Assembly: GCA_043730365.1 (NCBI GenBank)
Contig: JAYTKJ010000196.1
Location: forward strand, 1-37,906
Source: VFZP01 sp043730365
GTDB lineage: Bacteria > Acidobacteriota > Terriglobia > Bryobacterales > Bryobacteraceae
DNA: 37,906 nt
Direction: 5' to 3'
Shown: positions 1 to 8,393 of the stretch, in pieces
Numbering within the stretch: the stretch's first letter is position 1
How the letters are laid out: each line of letters begins with the position of its first letter
Notes under the pieces: model-generated
What the model saw: only the letters and a program-made list of their open reading frames with translations
Told to the model about the DNA's origin: nothing
Databases searched by the model: none
Position numbers and translations under genes: made by a program

Positions 1-690
1 GCCCGAACCCGCCAGATAGTAGGCGTCATAGTTCAGGTGTTTGTTCAAAGCGCCCCAGAAACCCGTGTACCAGTCGCGCTCGAATCCGAAATTGCGATCA
101 TTCGAAAGCTGAAGTACTGTGCCGTGCGTATCCGTCTGGAGATTCAGGCCGAACGGCACGTAGAACCGCCCGGCGCGGAGATTGACGCGCCCCAGGTTCC
201 GGCCTCGCTGTTTGTCGTCGAGGAGAGGGTTCAGTATGTTGTATAGGTCGACATACAGGTTGTGATACTCGAAGGCCCAGCCAGGCCGGTGCTCTCCCTC
301 CATGTCGTTCTGCACCGGGTTGAATCCGTCGCGCCGCACCAGCCGTCCCTGGAAATTGAAGCTGGCCACCGTGGACGTCGAAGTGGAAAACTTCTTCAAC
401 ACCTCGAAACCAACGGACTGGCGGCTGGCCCCCCGGCCCTCTTCGTTCGTGTTGAACTGCGACATGACTTCCTTTCTGAATCCGAAGTTCTCAGTCACCA
501 GCGCTTTGATCCAGGACCGCGCTGGCTGAGCGGAGGCTGGTGGCGGCTTGGGCTCGGCCGCCAAGCCGGCGAAGGGGTCCTGCTCCTGAGACTCCTTCGC
601 CCGTTGGTCCTGTTGGGCCCCCGCGGGAATCGGGCCAATCGCGAGAGCGACGCCGATCAGCACGAAGACCTTGAACCAGTTGGTAGCCAT
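1..690 (-). CDS. Outer-membrane beta-barrel-like protein, 3' end beyond window
   Basis: The reading frame is open from the ATG at 688-690 to base 1 without a stop (230 codons), so the gene runs off the left edge. It begins with a clear Sec signal peptide (MATNWFKVFVLIGVALAIG, cleavage probably near AGAQ). The mature part has alternating polar and aromatic residues and short strand-like stretches such as FNFQGRLVRRDGF and VNLRAGRFYVPFGLNL, which suggest a porin-like barrel rather than a TonB receptor. It starts 12 bases after the stop of the AKYGR-repeat gene on the same strand, so the two are probably co-transcribed. No substrate can be named. The barrel assignment is by composition and pattern only. 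Confidence 0.6.
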   Translation of the reverse strand, partial: MATNWFKVFVLIGVALAIGPIPAGAQQDQRAKESQEQDPFAGLAAEPKPPPASAQPARSWIKALVTENFGFRKEVMSQFNTNEEGRGASRQSVGFEVLKKFSTSTSTVASFNFQGRLVRRDGFNPVQNDMEGEHRPGWAFEYHNLYVDLYNILNPLLDDKQRGRNLGRVNLRAGRFYVPFGLNLQTDTHGTVLQLSNDRNFGFERDWYTGFWGALNKHLNYDAYYLAGSG

Positions 691-702
691 TTACCCTCAA
701 CG

Positions 703-1230
703 CTACAGCCCGTGCTGGCAGCAAGTGTGCTCGCACGGCGCACTGCCAATGCCGGTGGCTGGGTCGGGCACTGACCGGATGCGACCGTATTTCGCCACGA
801 AGCGAGCTTCTTCACTGGACGTCGCGGTCACAGCGTTGCTGGCCTCCGTTTTCGGGGACATGAGTGAGCACTGGCCAATTTCGAGACACTTGCCTCTATG
901 TACTGCCAGATGTTCTTCCGCTGACCTCCGGTCTCGTTCTTCAACCGCCAGGCTTCTTCCATACTTGGCGCGAAAGCGGTCTCCCGTGGATATGGACGTG
1001 GAAACAACGAGCCGGTCGTGCCGATGCCAGGACCGGCAGCAAACCGGGCCCGCTGGTTCCGTTGCGGTCGCGGCGCTCGCCGCCTGCACATCCCTTACGC
1101 GGGACTTCTGGGCGGGTGTGTATCTCCCATACTTCGCTCGATAACGTTCTTCGGAAGACTGGTCGCTTACGGCCGCCATTACCATGGATGCGAACATCGC
1201 CCCGGCGAATACAACTGTTGCGGTTTTCAT
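703..1230 (-). CDS. Exported small protein with three AKYGR/Cys modules
   Basis: This 175-aa product starts at the ATG at 1228-1230, preceded by a good ribosome binding site (AGGAG). An upstream in-frame start would bury the signal peptide MKTATVVFAGAMFASMVMA. The mature protein carries the motif R-[YF]-x-A-K-Y-G-R three times, at about residues 29-36, 85-92 and 143-150, a regular spacing of 56-58 residues. Each copy is followed by a Cys/His-bearing segment: C64-C65 with H69 and H71, then C115 and C121, then C166, H168, C170, C171 and H173. This looks like a triplicated module. Thiol and imidazole clusters in an exported protein beside a Cys-rich protein suggest metal or redox handling, but that is inference. 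I do not recognise a named family. Confidence 0.65.
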   Translation of the reverse strand: MKTATVVFAGAMFASMVMAAVSDQSSEERYRAKYGRYTPAQKSRVRDVQAASAATATEPAGPVCCRSWHRHDRLVVSTSISTGDRFRAKYGRSLAVEERDRRSAEEHLAVHRGKCLEIGQCSLMSPKTEASNAVTATSSEEARFVAKYGRIRSVPDPATGIGSAPCEHTCCQHGL

Positions 1231-1311
1231 AAGACATCTCCTGATGAATGCTGACTTGGCGCGGGTACGCACAGACCACGCCGCCGCTTGGTTTCCGAGT
1301 GCGTTCGGAGT

Positions 1312-1326
1312 CCGTATTTCGTACGG
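1312..1326. repeat. Short inverted repeat upstream of the AKYGR gene
   Basis: CCGTA (1312-1316) and TACGG (1322-1326) form a perfect 5-bp inverted repeat around a 5-base spacer. It lies in the 133-bp gap between the Cys-rich gene (ends 1364) and the AKYGR gene (starts 1230), about 85 bases upstream of that start. It could be an operator half-site pair or a small hairpin. No promoter elements with proper spacing were recognised beside it. Confidence 0.25.
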
Positions 1327-1363
1327 TTCAAGCTGGTAAAAGATTGTTCAGGCGGGAGATGCG

Positions 1364-1714
1364 CTAGATGAGGAACTGATGGAGAATTACGAAACGGTGA
1401 AGCGGATGTGGCGTAACCACAGGAACCACCGAGGCTGCACGGGTTGGGAGGGGGTCTACGAGTGAGCCTTCGCACACAGGTTCTGCGTGCGATAACCCAG
1501 CTTCAACCGTAAGCCCAACCGGGACAACTCGAGTGTCCATGAATATGCAGCCTGGTTTGGCGCAGTCGCTCTGCACAGGAGCTGATTTGCCCGGGCAGCA
1601 AGGATGCGCAGGCGGACTCGACCCTTTCAGCGTTTCCGAACAAGCGCCGATCGGACTGATGAGCAGGACCGCTGCAACCAGCGTTGCAAACCGAATCTTG
1701 ACTGGGGCGTTCAT
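1364..1714 (-). CDS. Small Cys-rich exported protein, possibly a lipoprotein
   Basis: This 116-aa product starts at the ATG at 1712-1714, chosen because it places a hydrophobic signal (FATLVAAVLLISPIGAC) at the N-terminus. C25 follows I-G-A and could be a lipobox cysteine. The next 35 residues hold H37, C39-C40, C51 and C56 in the pattern HPCCPGK ... CAKPGC; the C-terminal half is low in recognisable features. It lies between the M48 protease remnant (41 bases upstream) and the AKYGR-repeat gene on the same strand. Short Cys-rich proteins like this are, as I recall, common near metal-resistance genes in acidobacteria, but no metal specificity is visible. A cysteine-poor C-terminus ending in a run of hydrophobic residues is odd and could reflect a shifted frame. 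Confidence 0.5.
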   Translation of the reverse strand: MNAPVKIRFATLVAAVLLISPIGACSETLKGSSPPAHPCCPGKSAPVQSDCAKPGCIFMDTRVVPVGLTVEAGLSHAEPVCEGSLVDPLPTRAASVVPVVTPHPLHRFVILHQFLI

Positions 1715-1754
1715 CGGATGGCTCTCGACCATATTGTTGCACGCCAAAGGCCAG

Positions 1755-3114
1755 TCAGCACTCGCCGGTCTTGGAGCGGCTCGGTTCCTCGTCGTCACAT
1801 TCCGGAAAGCGCCGCAGGTTCGGTTGCTTCTTTGGGTCCCCAGGGGCCGGCTTGAGAACGGACTTCAGTTGCCGTTTCATATCCTGGAACCTGGTTGAAT
1901 CGAATTTCAGGTCGGCTTTCCTGGGCAAATACTCGACCTCGGAAAACGTGGCGATGATGCGCTCGTAAAAAGGCGGATGTGTGCGGAAGAAACTGATTGA
2001 TCTGACATACCCTTCTTCGGCAGCCATCTTGTCGAAGAATGTGATGAACCCGCGCGGGTCGTACCCGGCGCGCCAGGCATACTGGGCCCCGAGTTGATCG
2101 GCCTCCTCCTCAAACTCGCGGGAGACCCCGAGCAATGTCAGTTCCAGCACCATGCCCAGCCCATAGAATCCGTACTGCAGCGCATAGTAGGTACCCACGC
2201 CCGCCGCACCGCCAGTGAAAATCAAGGCAGCCACTTGCGCGGCCTGGTAGGCGATGTTGGCGATGGTGACCCGTGTCATGAGCCGGTGGCCATGCCGGGC
2301 GGCGGCGTGGGAGATCTCGTGTGCGATGACGCCGGCCAACTCTGACTCGGTCTCGGCCTTTTCAAGCAGGCCCGTATTGACAAAGAGGTAGCCGCCCGGC
2401 AGCATGAAGGCGTTGATTTCCTGGCTATGCAGCAGGGTTAGGTTGAGAGGCACGCGCAGGTCCGAGTGACCCGCAATTTCCTGTGCCAGTTTCTCCACGT
2501 ACTCGCGCACCTTGTCATCTTGCCAGTTGGGCGGCATGAGCCCGTAGACCTTCATTTCGCGGATGACATCCTAGCCGAGTTTGATGTCCTTGGCTTGGTC
2601 CTGGCTAATCTCGCGCACCCCGATGTCGTCCACATCTCCGAACTTGCGGGTGTGCGCCCGTCCGCTTCGCACGGCCTCGCGAATCTCAGCCCTCTTGCAC
2701 CAGTTCCGCCTTGGCGATGCGGTTCTCGTAGGCGATGGGCAAGCCGCGCTCTCGCTCGGTGCGCTTCAAGGAAAGATCGCGCTCCAGGCGGAGGATCTCG
2801 CAGTGTAGTTTCTGCCGGTCAGTGGTCTTGGTGTCCTCCTCGGCCGGCCCACCAGATCGGTTCATCGCCCTTAGCTTCGCGTGGGCATCGTCCAGGCGCT
2901 TCTTGATCTCCTGCTCGTCTACCTGGAGCCGCTTTTCTTCCGAGTGTTTCTCGCCCTCCAGCGCCTTCCGGAATTGCGTGACAGCAGCGGCGTCAACCCG
3001 GACCTCGTTCTCAAGCAGGTCCAAGTAGGATTTCTCCGTCAACTCCCGCAGGCCGGGCTGTTGCACCACGGCAAGCGCGCATATCAGGCCGAGCCATTGA
3101 GGCCGATTCAACAT
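1755..3114 (-). pseudogene. M48-family metalloprotease with N-terminal coiled coil, broken by frameshift and amber codon
   Basis: The 5' part (3114 to about 2692) encodes a signal segment (MLNRPQWLGLICALAVVQQ) and a charged, heptad-like helical region ending in AYENRIAKAELVQE. There the frame ends unless one base near 2691 is skipped; translation then continues through FGDVDDIGVREISQDQAKD to an in-frame TAG at 2571-2573. Behind the TAG the same frame holds the peptidase domain. From the ATG at 2555 this has HEISH (about residues 79-83 of that piece), the EFEEEADQLGAQYA helix that supplies the third zinc ligand in M48 enzymes, and a membrane-like stretch between them. The 266-aa piece could still be translated from 2555. 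Either this is a true pseudogene, or two sequence errors fall in one gene. Confidence 0.7.
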
Positions 3115-3137
3115 GGTGGTGGACCCCCTGGGTATTT

Positions 3138-4003
3138 TCACGCAGCCTCCACCGACGACGCCGGCTCTCGCTCTCGGAACAGAGCCGCACACTCATCCTC
3201 CCGGCCCCGAACGACGCGGTGGCCAGCCAAAGGACCGCGACGGCTGGTTATGACCGTGCAGGACTGGGCCGAAGTACCGGCCCCTTCTTCGTAGATCGCC
3301 ACCCAGTCATTCGTTCTGCCGGATTGATGTGCACGCGCCGTATTGGAAAGAAGCGCTGTATACCGGCGTTCTCCGCGCTGGGTCCGCAGGATCGGCAGCC
3401 ATGCGGAGGGAGTGGGATTGAACCGGCGAGGCGCGATCATGCGAAGCCGTCCGGCGGCCACCGCTTCGCGATACTCGCGGTCCACATCAAGCAGTTCGGC
3501 GACGGACGGCGTTTCGGAAGTGGCAACCTGCGTGGGCCGGACTTGAGCCAATCGCGCGGCGAGCGAGTCTCTAATTCCTGCCAGCCGCTTGGCGCCCATG
3601 CCCGATGCATGTTCAAGCCTACCGTCGTAGGCGGCGGCTTCCAGCTCTTCCAAGCTCGCGATGCCCAGGTCCTGCTGAAGATGCTTCACCCACACCGGGC
3701 CGAGCCCGGGTACCGTCTCCAGCACCGTGCCGTGTGGGCCGGATGCCCGAAGCCTTTCGAGTAATGGAAAAGCCCGCCAAGGATGATCTCGCGCACGGCC
3801 CCCGCCAAACGCTCGCCGACATTCAGCGCGTTGCGAACCCCGAGTTCGCCCTCTTCGCGAAAGATTTCCTGAATCGGCCGAGGCAGCCGCAGTAGATGTT
3901 CGGCAGCTTGCCGGTAGGCACGGATGCGGTGCGGATTGCCATCATTCCGTCTAGCCAACAGATCCGCCGTTTCAATCAGTTGTTGCGCGATTCGTCTGTT
4001 CAC
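3138..4003 (-). pseudogene. Helix-hairpin-helix DNA-binding protein (DNA polymerase X-like N-terminal region), frameshifted
   Basis: The N-terminal frame from a GTG at 4001-4003 gives RRIAQQLIETADLLARRN, the start of a PolX-type helix-hairpin-helix domain, and continues to LNVGERLAGAVREIILGG. Near 3766-3773, in an A/C-rich run, the frame must change (one base appears lost). The next frame reads AFPLLERLRASGPHG and then VLETVPGLGPVWVKHLQ, a second HhH, followed by a roughly 110-aa C-terminal region ending at 3138. The joined product is about 287 aa and lacks any polymerase or PHP domain, so it is a stand-alone HhH protein of unknown role. Its start is 57 bases from the divergent phosphoribosyltransferase start. 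The M48 gene begins 23 bases downstream on the same strand. Confidence 0.65.
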
Positions 4004-4060
4004 GCTCGTGTAGGTGCAAGCGAATCGCCAAATGGGAACGCGGATTGCTCTACAGAGGTC

Positions 4061-4723
4061 ATGATAAAGAGGAAGCGCATTTTGATTGACCGCCGGGATG
4101 CCGGCCAGCGCTTGGCCAAGCTGCTGCGCAAGTATCAAGGACGCCCGGATTGCATGGTCATCGCGCTGCCGCGGGGCGGTGTGCCGGTAGGTTTCGAAGT
4201 AGCGCAAGCCCTTGGCCTGCCGCTTGACATCTGCGTGGTTCGCAAGCTGGGTGTTCCGTTTCAGCCCGAACTGGCGATGGGCGCGGTGGCCATGGGTGGT
4301 GTCACGGTTCTCCACCAGGACGTCATCTCGGACCTCGACATTACAGAACACGAAGTACAGCAAGAGGCCGCGTCGGAACTCGAAGAACTCAGGCGGCGCG
4401 AGCAGGTGTACCGCGGCAACCGCCCCATGCCGGCCTTGGAAGGCAAGACGGTGTTGCTGGTTGATGACGGCATCGCCACTGGAGCTACAGCCGAAGCGGC
4501 CATGGAGGCTTTGCGCCGGCTGGGCGTCAAGCATTTGGTGGTGGCGGCGGGTGTAGCGCCTCCGGATACGATCGCGCGGCTTTCGCGCAACGCCGACGAA
4601 GTGGTTTCGGTGTTGATGCCCGCCACACTTTCTTCCATCGGCGAGTGGTATGAAGACTTCAGGCAGACCACCGACACGGAAGTGGTGGATCTACTGCGCC
4701 TCGCCTCCAAGAAAGCCGCCTGA
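4061..4723 (+). CDS. Phosphoribosyltransferase-domain protein
   Basis: This 220-aa product has the type I phosphoribosyltransferase fold. RGGVPVGFEVAQALGLPLD lies near residues 40-60, and the PRPP-binding motif VLLVDDGIATGAT lies at residues 131-143, with D135 and D136 as the acidic pair. The ATG at 4061 was chosen because conserved sequence begins right after it (KRILIDRRDAGQRLAKLL). An AGAGG sits immediately upstream with unusually tight spacing. Proteins of this kind are often annotated as erythromycin-esterase- or dienelactone-hydrolase-associated PRTases and occur next to cation ATPases in stress islands, as here with a P-type ATPase remnant 119 bases downstream. The nucleobase substrate, if any, cannot be inferred. 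Confidence 0.85.
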   Translation: MIKRKRILIDRRDAGQRLAKLLRKYQGRPDCMVIALPRGGVPVGFEVAQALGLPLDICVVRKLGVPFQPELAMGAVAMGGVTVLHQDVISDLDITEHEVQQEAASELEELRRREQVYRGNRPMPALEGKTVLLVDDGIATGATAEAAMEALRRLGVKHLVVAAGVAPPDTIARLSRNADEVVSVLMPATLSSIGEWYEDFRQTTDTEVVDLLRLASKKAA

Positions 4724-4842
4724 GATTGCTCCACCGAGCTTTGTTCTGGGCCAGGCGCCGTTGGTAGGCTGGGCTGAGACCTAGTTGTTTCCGGTGAAGG
4801 TCCTGGTACGCTTGAGAGTCAGTAGCAGATTGTCTTCCAATT

Positions 4843-5440
4843 ATGGATATAGAGACTGGGCTGCTAGGGCTCTCAGAATCGGAAGCCTCGGCGCGATTGA
4901 AGCAGTTCGGCGCCAACTCGTTGCCTGAAAAGAAACCGCAGGCGGCGTGGCGACGGTTTGCCCGGCAGTTCCAGAGCCCCCTCATCTAACATCCTGCTCT
5001 TTGCTCTCGCTGTGGACCTTGGGTTATGGATCAAGGAGGGCATGCACGGATTTCCCTTTGAGTCCGTGGTCATCGGCACGATTCTGTTGCTTAACGCGGG
5101 CATGGGCGTTTGGCAGGAAGCAAAGGCCGAAGCCGCGCTGTCTCGCCTAAAAGCCCTGGCTACTCCGCTGGCCTGGGTGCGGCGCGGCGCAGTGTGGGTT
5201 CATCGTCCAGCCACGGAACTGGTGCCGGGGGACGTGGTGCGTCTTGAGGCTGGTGATCGAGTGCCCGCCGATGGAGGCTTGCGGGGACCGGGCATTTCGG
5301 TAGACGAATCGATCCTCACCGGCGAGAGTATGCCCTTGGAAAAGTCCGCAGCCGACGAACTCTTCAGCGGCACGCTGGTCACCTGCGGCAAGAGCGTGTT
5401 CGAGATCACACGCACGGGCACGCACAGCGCACTAGAGTAA
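4843..5440 (+). pseudogene. Truncated P-type cation ATPase (N-terminal and actuator domains only), frameshifted
   Basis: From the ATG at 4843 the frame encodes a cation-ATPase N-terminal domain (LSESEASARLKQFGANSLP). It hits TAA at 4987-4989; skipping one A there restores YILLFALAVDLGLWIKEG, the first membrane pair, and then the actuator domain. The actuator has PGDVVRLEAGDRVPADGG and DESILTGESMPLEKS, where TGES is the dephosphorylation loop. The frame ends at TAA 5438-5440 just after TGTHSALE. That is before the third and fourth membrane helices, the DKTG phosphorylation site and the nucleotide-binding domain, so about three quarters of a normal ATPase is missing. It cannot pump. The break lies 31 bases before the promoter of the respiratory island, so it may mark the junction where that island was inserted or the neighbour deleted. 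Confidence 0.8.
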
Positions 5441-5471
5441 TGCCGGGGCCGGCCGGGGCTCTAGAATCATA

Positions 5472-5500
5472 TTGACAAATGGACAATGTGGATATATATT
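5472..5500 (+). promoter_or_regulatory. Sigma70-type promoter of the respiratory island
   Basis: TTGACA at 5472-5477 matches the -35 consensus exactly. TATATT at 5495-5500 is a good -10, and the spacer is exactly 17 bases. The expected transcription start, near 5506-5508, is only a few bases before the ATG at 5512, which has no Shine-Dalgarno sequence. The transcript may therefore be leaderless or nearly so. This is the only strong promoter I see ahead of the genes up to about 20513. Confidence 0.65.
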
Positions 5501-5504
5501 ATCC
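5490..5504. promoter_or_regulatory. Palindrome over the -10 element, candidate Rrf2 operator
   Basis: GGATA (5490-5494), a 5-base AT spacer and TATCC (5500-5504) form a perfect inverted repeat that contains the -10 hexamer. A dimeric repressor bound here would block RNA polymerase. The first gene downstream encodes an Rrf2-family regulator, so autoregulation is the natural reading. The site does not match the published NsrR or IscR consensus that I can recall, so the pairing is inference. Confidence 0.5.
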
Positions 5505-5511
5505 GTATTAG

Positions 5512-5994
5512 ATGATCACAAAGACTTCACTCTCGGCAATCAGGGCGCTCATGTACGTCGCCCGGAACGGGGAGGGCGGATCGCTCTCGCCCCGCCGCAT
5601 TGCTGAAGAGCTGGACGAATCTCCCACCTATATGGCCAAGGTTACCCGGCAGTTGGTCAAGGCTGGGATCTTTCGGGTTGAAAAAGGCGTGAAGGGGGGC
5701 GTCCGCCTCGGTCTTCCCGCCTCCCGGATCACGCTGCTGGCCGTCGTGGAGGCCTGCCAGGGAACGCTGGTGGGCGACTACTGCCAACCCGGGTGCGATC
5801 TCACTTCGGTTTGCGCCTATCACCGGGCGGCTGCCGAACTCCATGCGGCCATCAGCGGCGTGCTGTCGCGCTGGACGCTCGAGCAGCTCCTGCAGAAGCC
5901 TGCCCCTTCGGCAAAAACAGCGGGCGCCAAGCTGCCGTGCGCCGTACTCAACGGGATTTCTCCCGCCGTCTTCCAATCGTATAAGAACACGTGA
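5512..5994 (+). CDS. Rrf2-family transcriptional regulator with Cys cluster (NsrR/IscR-like)
   Basis: This 160-aa product has the Rrf2 winged helix: ALMYVARN, then the recognition helix region ESPTYMAKVTRQLVKAG, then the wing with VEKGVKGGVRLG. Behind it C91, C95 and C101 (C-x3-C-x5-C), with C82 nearby, sit where NsrR and IscR bind an Fe-S cluster; the spacing differs slightly from E. coli NsrR (C-x4-C-x5-C). NsrR-type proteins sense NO through their cluster. Here the gene heads a set that includes a NarG/NxrA-type enzyme and the NO-damage repair protein Ric, which makes an NO or Fe-S status sensor plausible. It likely represses its own promoter through the palindrome at 5490-5504. The family is certain; the signal is inferred. 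Confidence 0.88.
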   Translation: MITKTSLSAIRALMYVARNGEGGSLSPRRIAEELDESPTYMAKVTRQLVKAGIFRVEKGVKGGVRLGLPASRITLLAVVEACQGTLVGDYCQPGCDLTSVCAYHRAAAELHAAISGVLSRWTLEQLLQKPAPSAKTAGAKLPCAVLNGISPAVFQSYKNT

Positions 5995-5997
5995 ACC

Positions 5998-7911
5998 ATG
6001 CTACCGCTCCGCGTCGACATCCCGGCCGATGGCTATCACGCAGGCTTGATCTCCTGCCAGATGGCCTGCCCGGTCCGGACCGACGCCCGGGGTTACGTGC
6101 GCGCCATCGCCGAGGGGCGTTTTGAAGAAGCCTATCTAATCGCGCGGGGGCCGAATCCATTCGCTTCGATCTGCGGGCGCATTTGCGGCGCCCCGTGCGA
6201 GGCGGCTTGCCGGCGTGGCAAAGTGCCGCGCGTGGACGACGACGGTCATTTCGTCGGGCCGGACCGGCCGATTGCGATTCGGGCGCTCAAGCGTTTTGCC
6301 TGCGAATTCGCTGGCCCGGAGTCGAGGCCCCTTGAGGACGTCCTGCGAAACACTCGCTCGGCTCCGCCCACCGTCGTCGCGCACGCCGAGGAAATGGCCG
6401 CGCTGCTCAAAGCCGGGCTTGACCCAGCCATCCGGAAAGGAAATGGGGAGCGTATCGCCATCATCGGCGCGGGGCCGGCGGGTTTGTCTGCCGCCCACGA
6501 TTTGGCGCTGCTCGGCTTCCGTCCCGTCGTCTTCGAGACCGAACCAATACCCGCCGGGATGCTTTCCGTGGGTGTGCCCGCTTATCGACTGCCGCGTGAG
6601 GTGATCGCGCGAGAGGTCGCGGTGATCGAAGCCTTGGGCGTGGAAATCCGCTGCAATACCGCCATCGGCAAGGACGTGTCGTTCGCCGATCTGCGGCGGG
6701 ACTTCGCGGCCGTCCTGCTCGCCGTAGGGGCGAAATCGTCCCGCGGGCTTGGCTTGCCCGGCGAGCGGGGACCGCGCGTCTACGGCGGCGTCGACCTGCT
6801 GCGTGCTGTTTCGCTGGGATCGAAGATAGACGTCGGTCAAGAGGTAGTCGTCATCGGCGGTGGCAATGTCGCTTACGACGTTGCTCGCACCGTACTTCGA
6901 CAGATCGCCTACGATATCGCCCGGACCGCCGCGCGGTTGGCGGGCACCGCAGCGGTGAGGCTGGTGTCACTCGAAGGGCTCGAAGAGATGCCGGCCGACA
7001 CGCTCGAAATCCTGGAAGGCGACGAAGAAGGCATCGAGCGTTTGAATGGTTGGGGACCGGTGGAGGTCGAGCGCGATGCAGCGGGCAACCCGTCAGCCGT
7101 GGTCTTCAGGAAGTGCTTGCGAGTCTACGATGAGAATCGGCGCTTCGCTCCCGTCTATGATGACGCGAACCGCCGCGCTGTTCGGTGTGACACCGTTTTG
7201 TTGTCGGTGGGTCAGTCGCCTGCGCTGGGATTTCTGGATGACGGCGGCACCGACATCGAGATGGCGCGGCCCGGTTGGCCGAAGGTGGACCCAGCTACGC
7301 TCGCCACAACCGGTGGTGGAGTCTTTGTCACCGGGGATCTGGCGCACGGAACGCGGCTCCTTATTGACGCGGTCGCATCCGGCAAGGCAGCGGCGCGGTC
7401 GATCTATCGCCACCTGACCGGCCACACGCTGCACCCGGACGCAGTCACGGCACATCGCCTGCTCGATCACTACCGCCGCGAGCGCGGTTACGAATCCATC
7501 CGCCGCCAGGAGATCCCGGTCCGGCATCCCGATGAGCGGCTGGCGCACCCGGACACGCTCGTCGAGCTGGGGTTTGACCGCGAGCACGCTATGCGTGAGG
7601 CGTCGCGTTGCCTCGACTGCGGCGTCACTCCCGTGTTCGACGGCAATCGTTGCGTCCTCTGCGGCGGCTGCGTCGACGTCTGCCCCACGCAGTGTTTGAA
7701 GATTCTCCCGCTCAGTGCCATCGAAACCAGCGCGCCGCTGCAGAGCGCGATTGCCGGGCTCCTTGGCGCCGAAGCGGATCTGGAAGAGAACTCCGCCATC
7801 GTCAAGGACGAAGACCGTTGCATCCGCTGCGCGTTGTGCGCGATGCGCTGTCCGGTGGAGGCGATCGCCATGGAACGAGTTGAAGTTCAGACCTCCTGGA
7901 GGTACCAATGA
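5998..7911 (+). CDS. NAD(P)H/FAD/Fe-S oxidoreductase, GltD-like with ferredoxin tail, linked to a bc complex
   Basis: This 637-aa product starts 3 bases after the regulator. Residues about 20-75 form the GltD-type Fe-S domain (CQMACPV ... ICGRICGAPCEAACRRG). A dinucleotide-binding GAGPAGLSAAHDLALLG follows near residue 160, and a second, VVVIGGGNVAYDVARTVLRQ, near residue 285. The second Rossmann unit holds an extra AYDIART segment that echoes the AYDVART just before it, and a region with EEMPADTLEILEGDEEG not found in ordinary GltD. The C-terminus carries CVLCGGCVDVCP and CIRCALCAMRCP, two [4Fe-4S] clusters. It probably passes electrons between NAD(P)H and the Rieske/cytochrome b proteins encoded next; the Rieske ATG overlaps its TGA. 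The direction could be forward (NAD(P)H oxidation) or energy-driven reverse transport. Confidence 0.8.
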   Translation: MLPLRVDIPADGYHAGLISCQMACPVRTDARGYVRAIAEGRFEEAYLIARGPNPFASICGRICGAPCEAACRRGKVPRVDDDGHFVGPDRPIAIRALKRFACEFAGPESRPLEDVLRNTRSAPPTVVAHAEEMAALLKAGLDPAIRKGNGERIAIIGAGPAGLSAAHDLALLGFRPVVFETEPIPAGMLSVGVPAYRLPREVIAREVAVIEALGVEIRCNTAIGKDVSFADLRRDFAAVLLAVGAKSSRGLGLPGERGPRVYGGVDLLRAVSLGSKIDVGQEVVVIGGGNVAYDVARTVLRQIAYDIARTAARLAGTAAVRLVSLEGLEEMPADTLEILEGDEEGIERLNGWGPVEVERDAAGNPSAVVFRKCLRVYDENRRFAPVYDDANRRAVRCDTVLLSVGQSPALGFLDDGGTDIEMARPGWPKVDPATLATTGGGVFVTGDLAHGTRLLIDAVASGKAAARSIYRHLTGHTLHPDAVTAHRLLDHYRRERGYESIRRQEIPVRHPDERLAHPDTLVELGFDREHAMREASRCLDCGVTPVFDGNRCVLCGGCVDVCPTQCLKILPLSAIETSAPLQSAIAGLLGAEADLEENSAIVKDEDRCIRCALCAMRCPVEAIAMERVEVQTSWRYQ

Positions 7912-8393
7912 CGGTTATTCCCGGAACTCCCAAATCCCGCCTGGACCCGGAGCCGATGCCGCGCCGCGACTGGCTAGGGTTGGCGTCACTGTGGTCGGCC
8001 GGCACGGCCATGCTGTTTGCGTTGGTCGGTTCGATGCGGTTGCCGAAGGCCGCCATCGTGGCCGCACCATCCAAAGGATTTGACATCACTTTGCCGGAGT
8101 CGCTTCCCGCGGGAGAGGCGTTCGTACCGCCCAATCGCGCCGTGGCGGTGTTTCGCGACGGCGAGGGTGTCTACGCGATTTCGACCATATGTACCCACCT
8201 GGGCTGCGTGGTGAAGCCGGGCGCCGAAGGCTTCGAGTGCCCGTGTCATGGCTCGCGATTTCAGCACGACGGTGCGGTCTCTCGAGGGCCCGCACCGCGG
8301 CCACTCGCCTGGCTGAAAGTGACGGCCGCCGACGGCGTGGTTCACGTTGACGAAGGGAAGACCGTGCCGCCGGGCACCAAGGTGAAGGCATGA
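7908..8393 (+). CDS. Rieske [2Fe-2S] protein of a cytochrome bc complex
   Basis: This 161-aa product has an N-terminal region with RRDWLGLASL, a Tat-like twin arginine, followed by one membrane helix (residues about 23-45). The Rieske cluster is complete: C95-T-H97-L-G-C100 and C111-P-C113-H114-G-S. C95, H97, C111 and H114 are the expected cluster ligands and C100/C113 the disulfide pair. The start overlaps the flavoprotein stop (ATGA at 7908-7911) and has a strong ribosome binding site (GGAGG at about 7897). Its own stop overlaps the cytochrome b start (ATGA at 8390-8393), so the three proteins are translationally coupled. Confidence 0.93.
   Translation: MTVIPGTPKSRLDPEPMPRRDWLGLASLWSAGTAMLFALVGSMRLPKAAIVAAPSKGFDITLPESLPAGEAFVPPNRAVAVFRDGEGVYAISTICTHLGCVVKPGAEGFECPCHGSRFQHDGAVSRGPAPRPLAWLKVTAADGVVHVDEGKTVPPGTKVKA

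Noticed and set aside
262..774. Plus-strand frame of 170 codons near the left edge
   Set aside because: The minus-strand frame there is open to the edge, has a signal peptide and barrel-like pattern, and explains the region better.
5441..5471. Remaining part of the P-type ATPase beyond the stop at 5440
   Set aside because: No frame after the stop shows membrane-helix or DKTG-like sequence; the stretch leads straight into the promoter.
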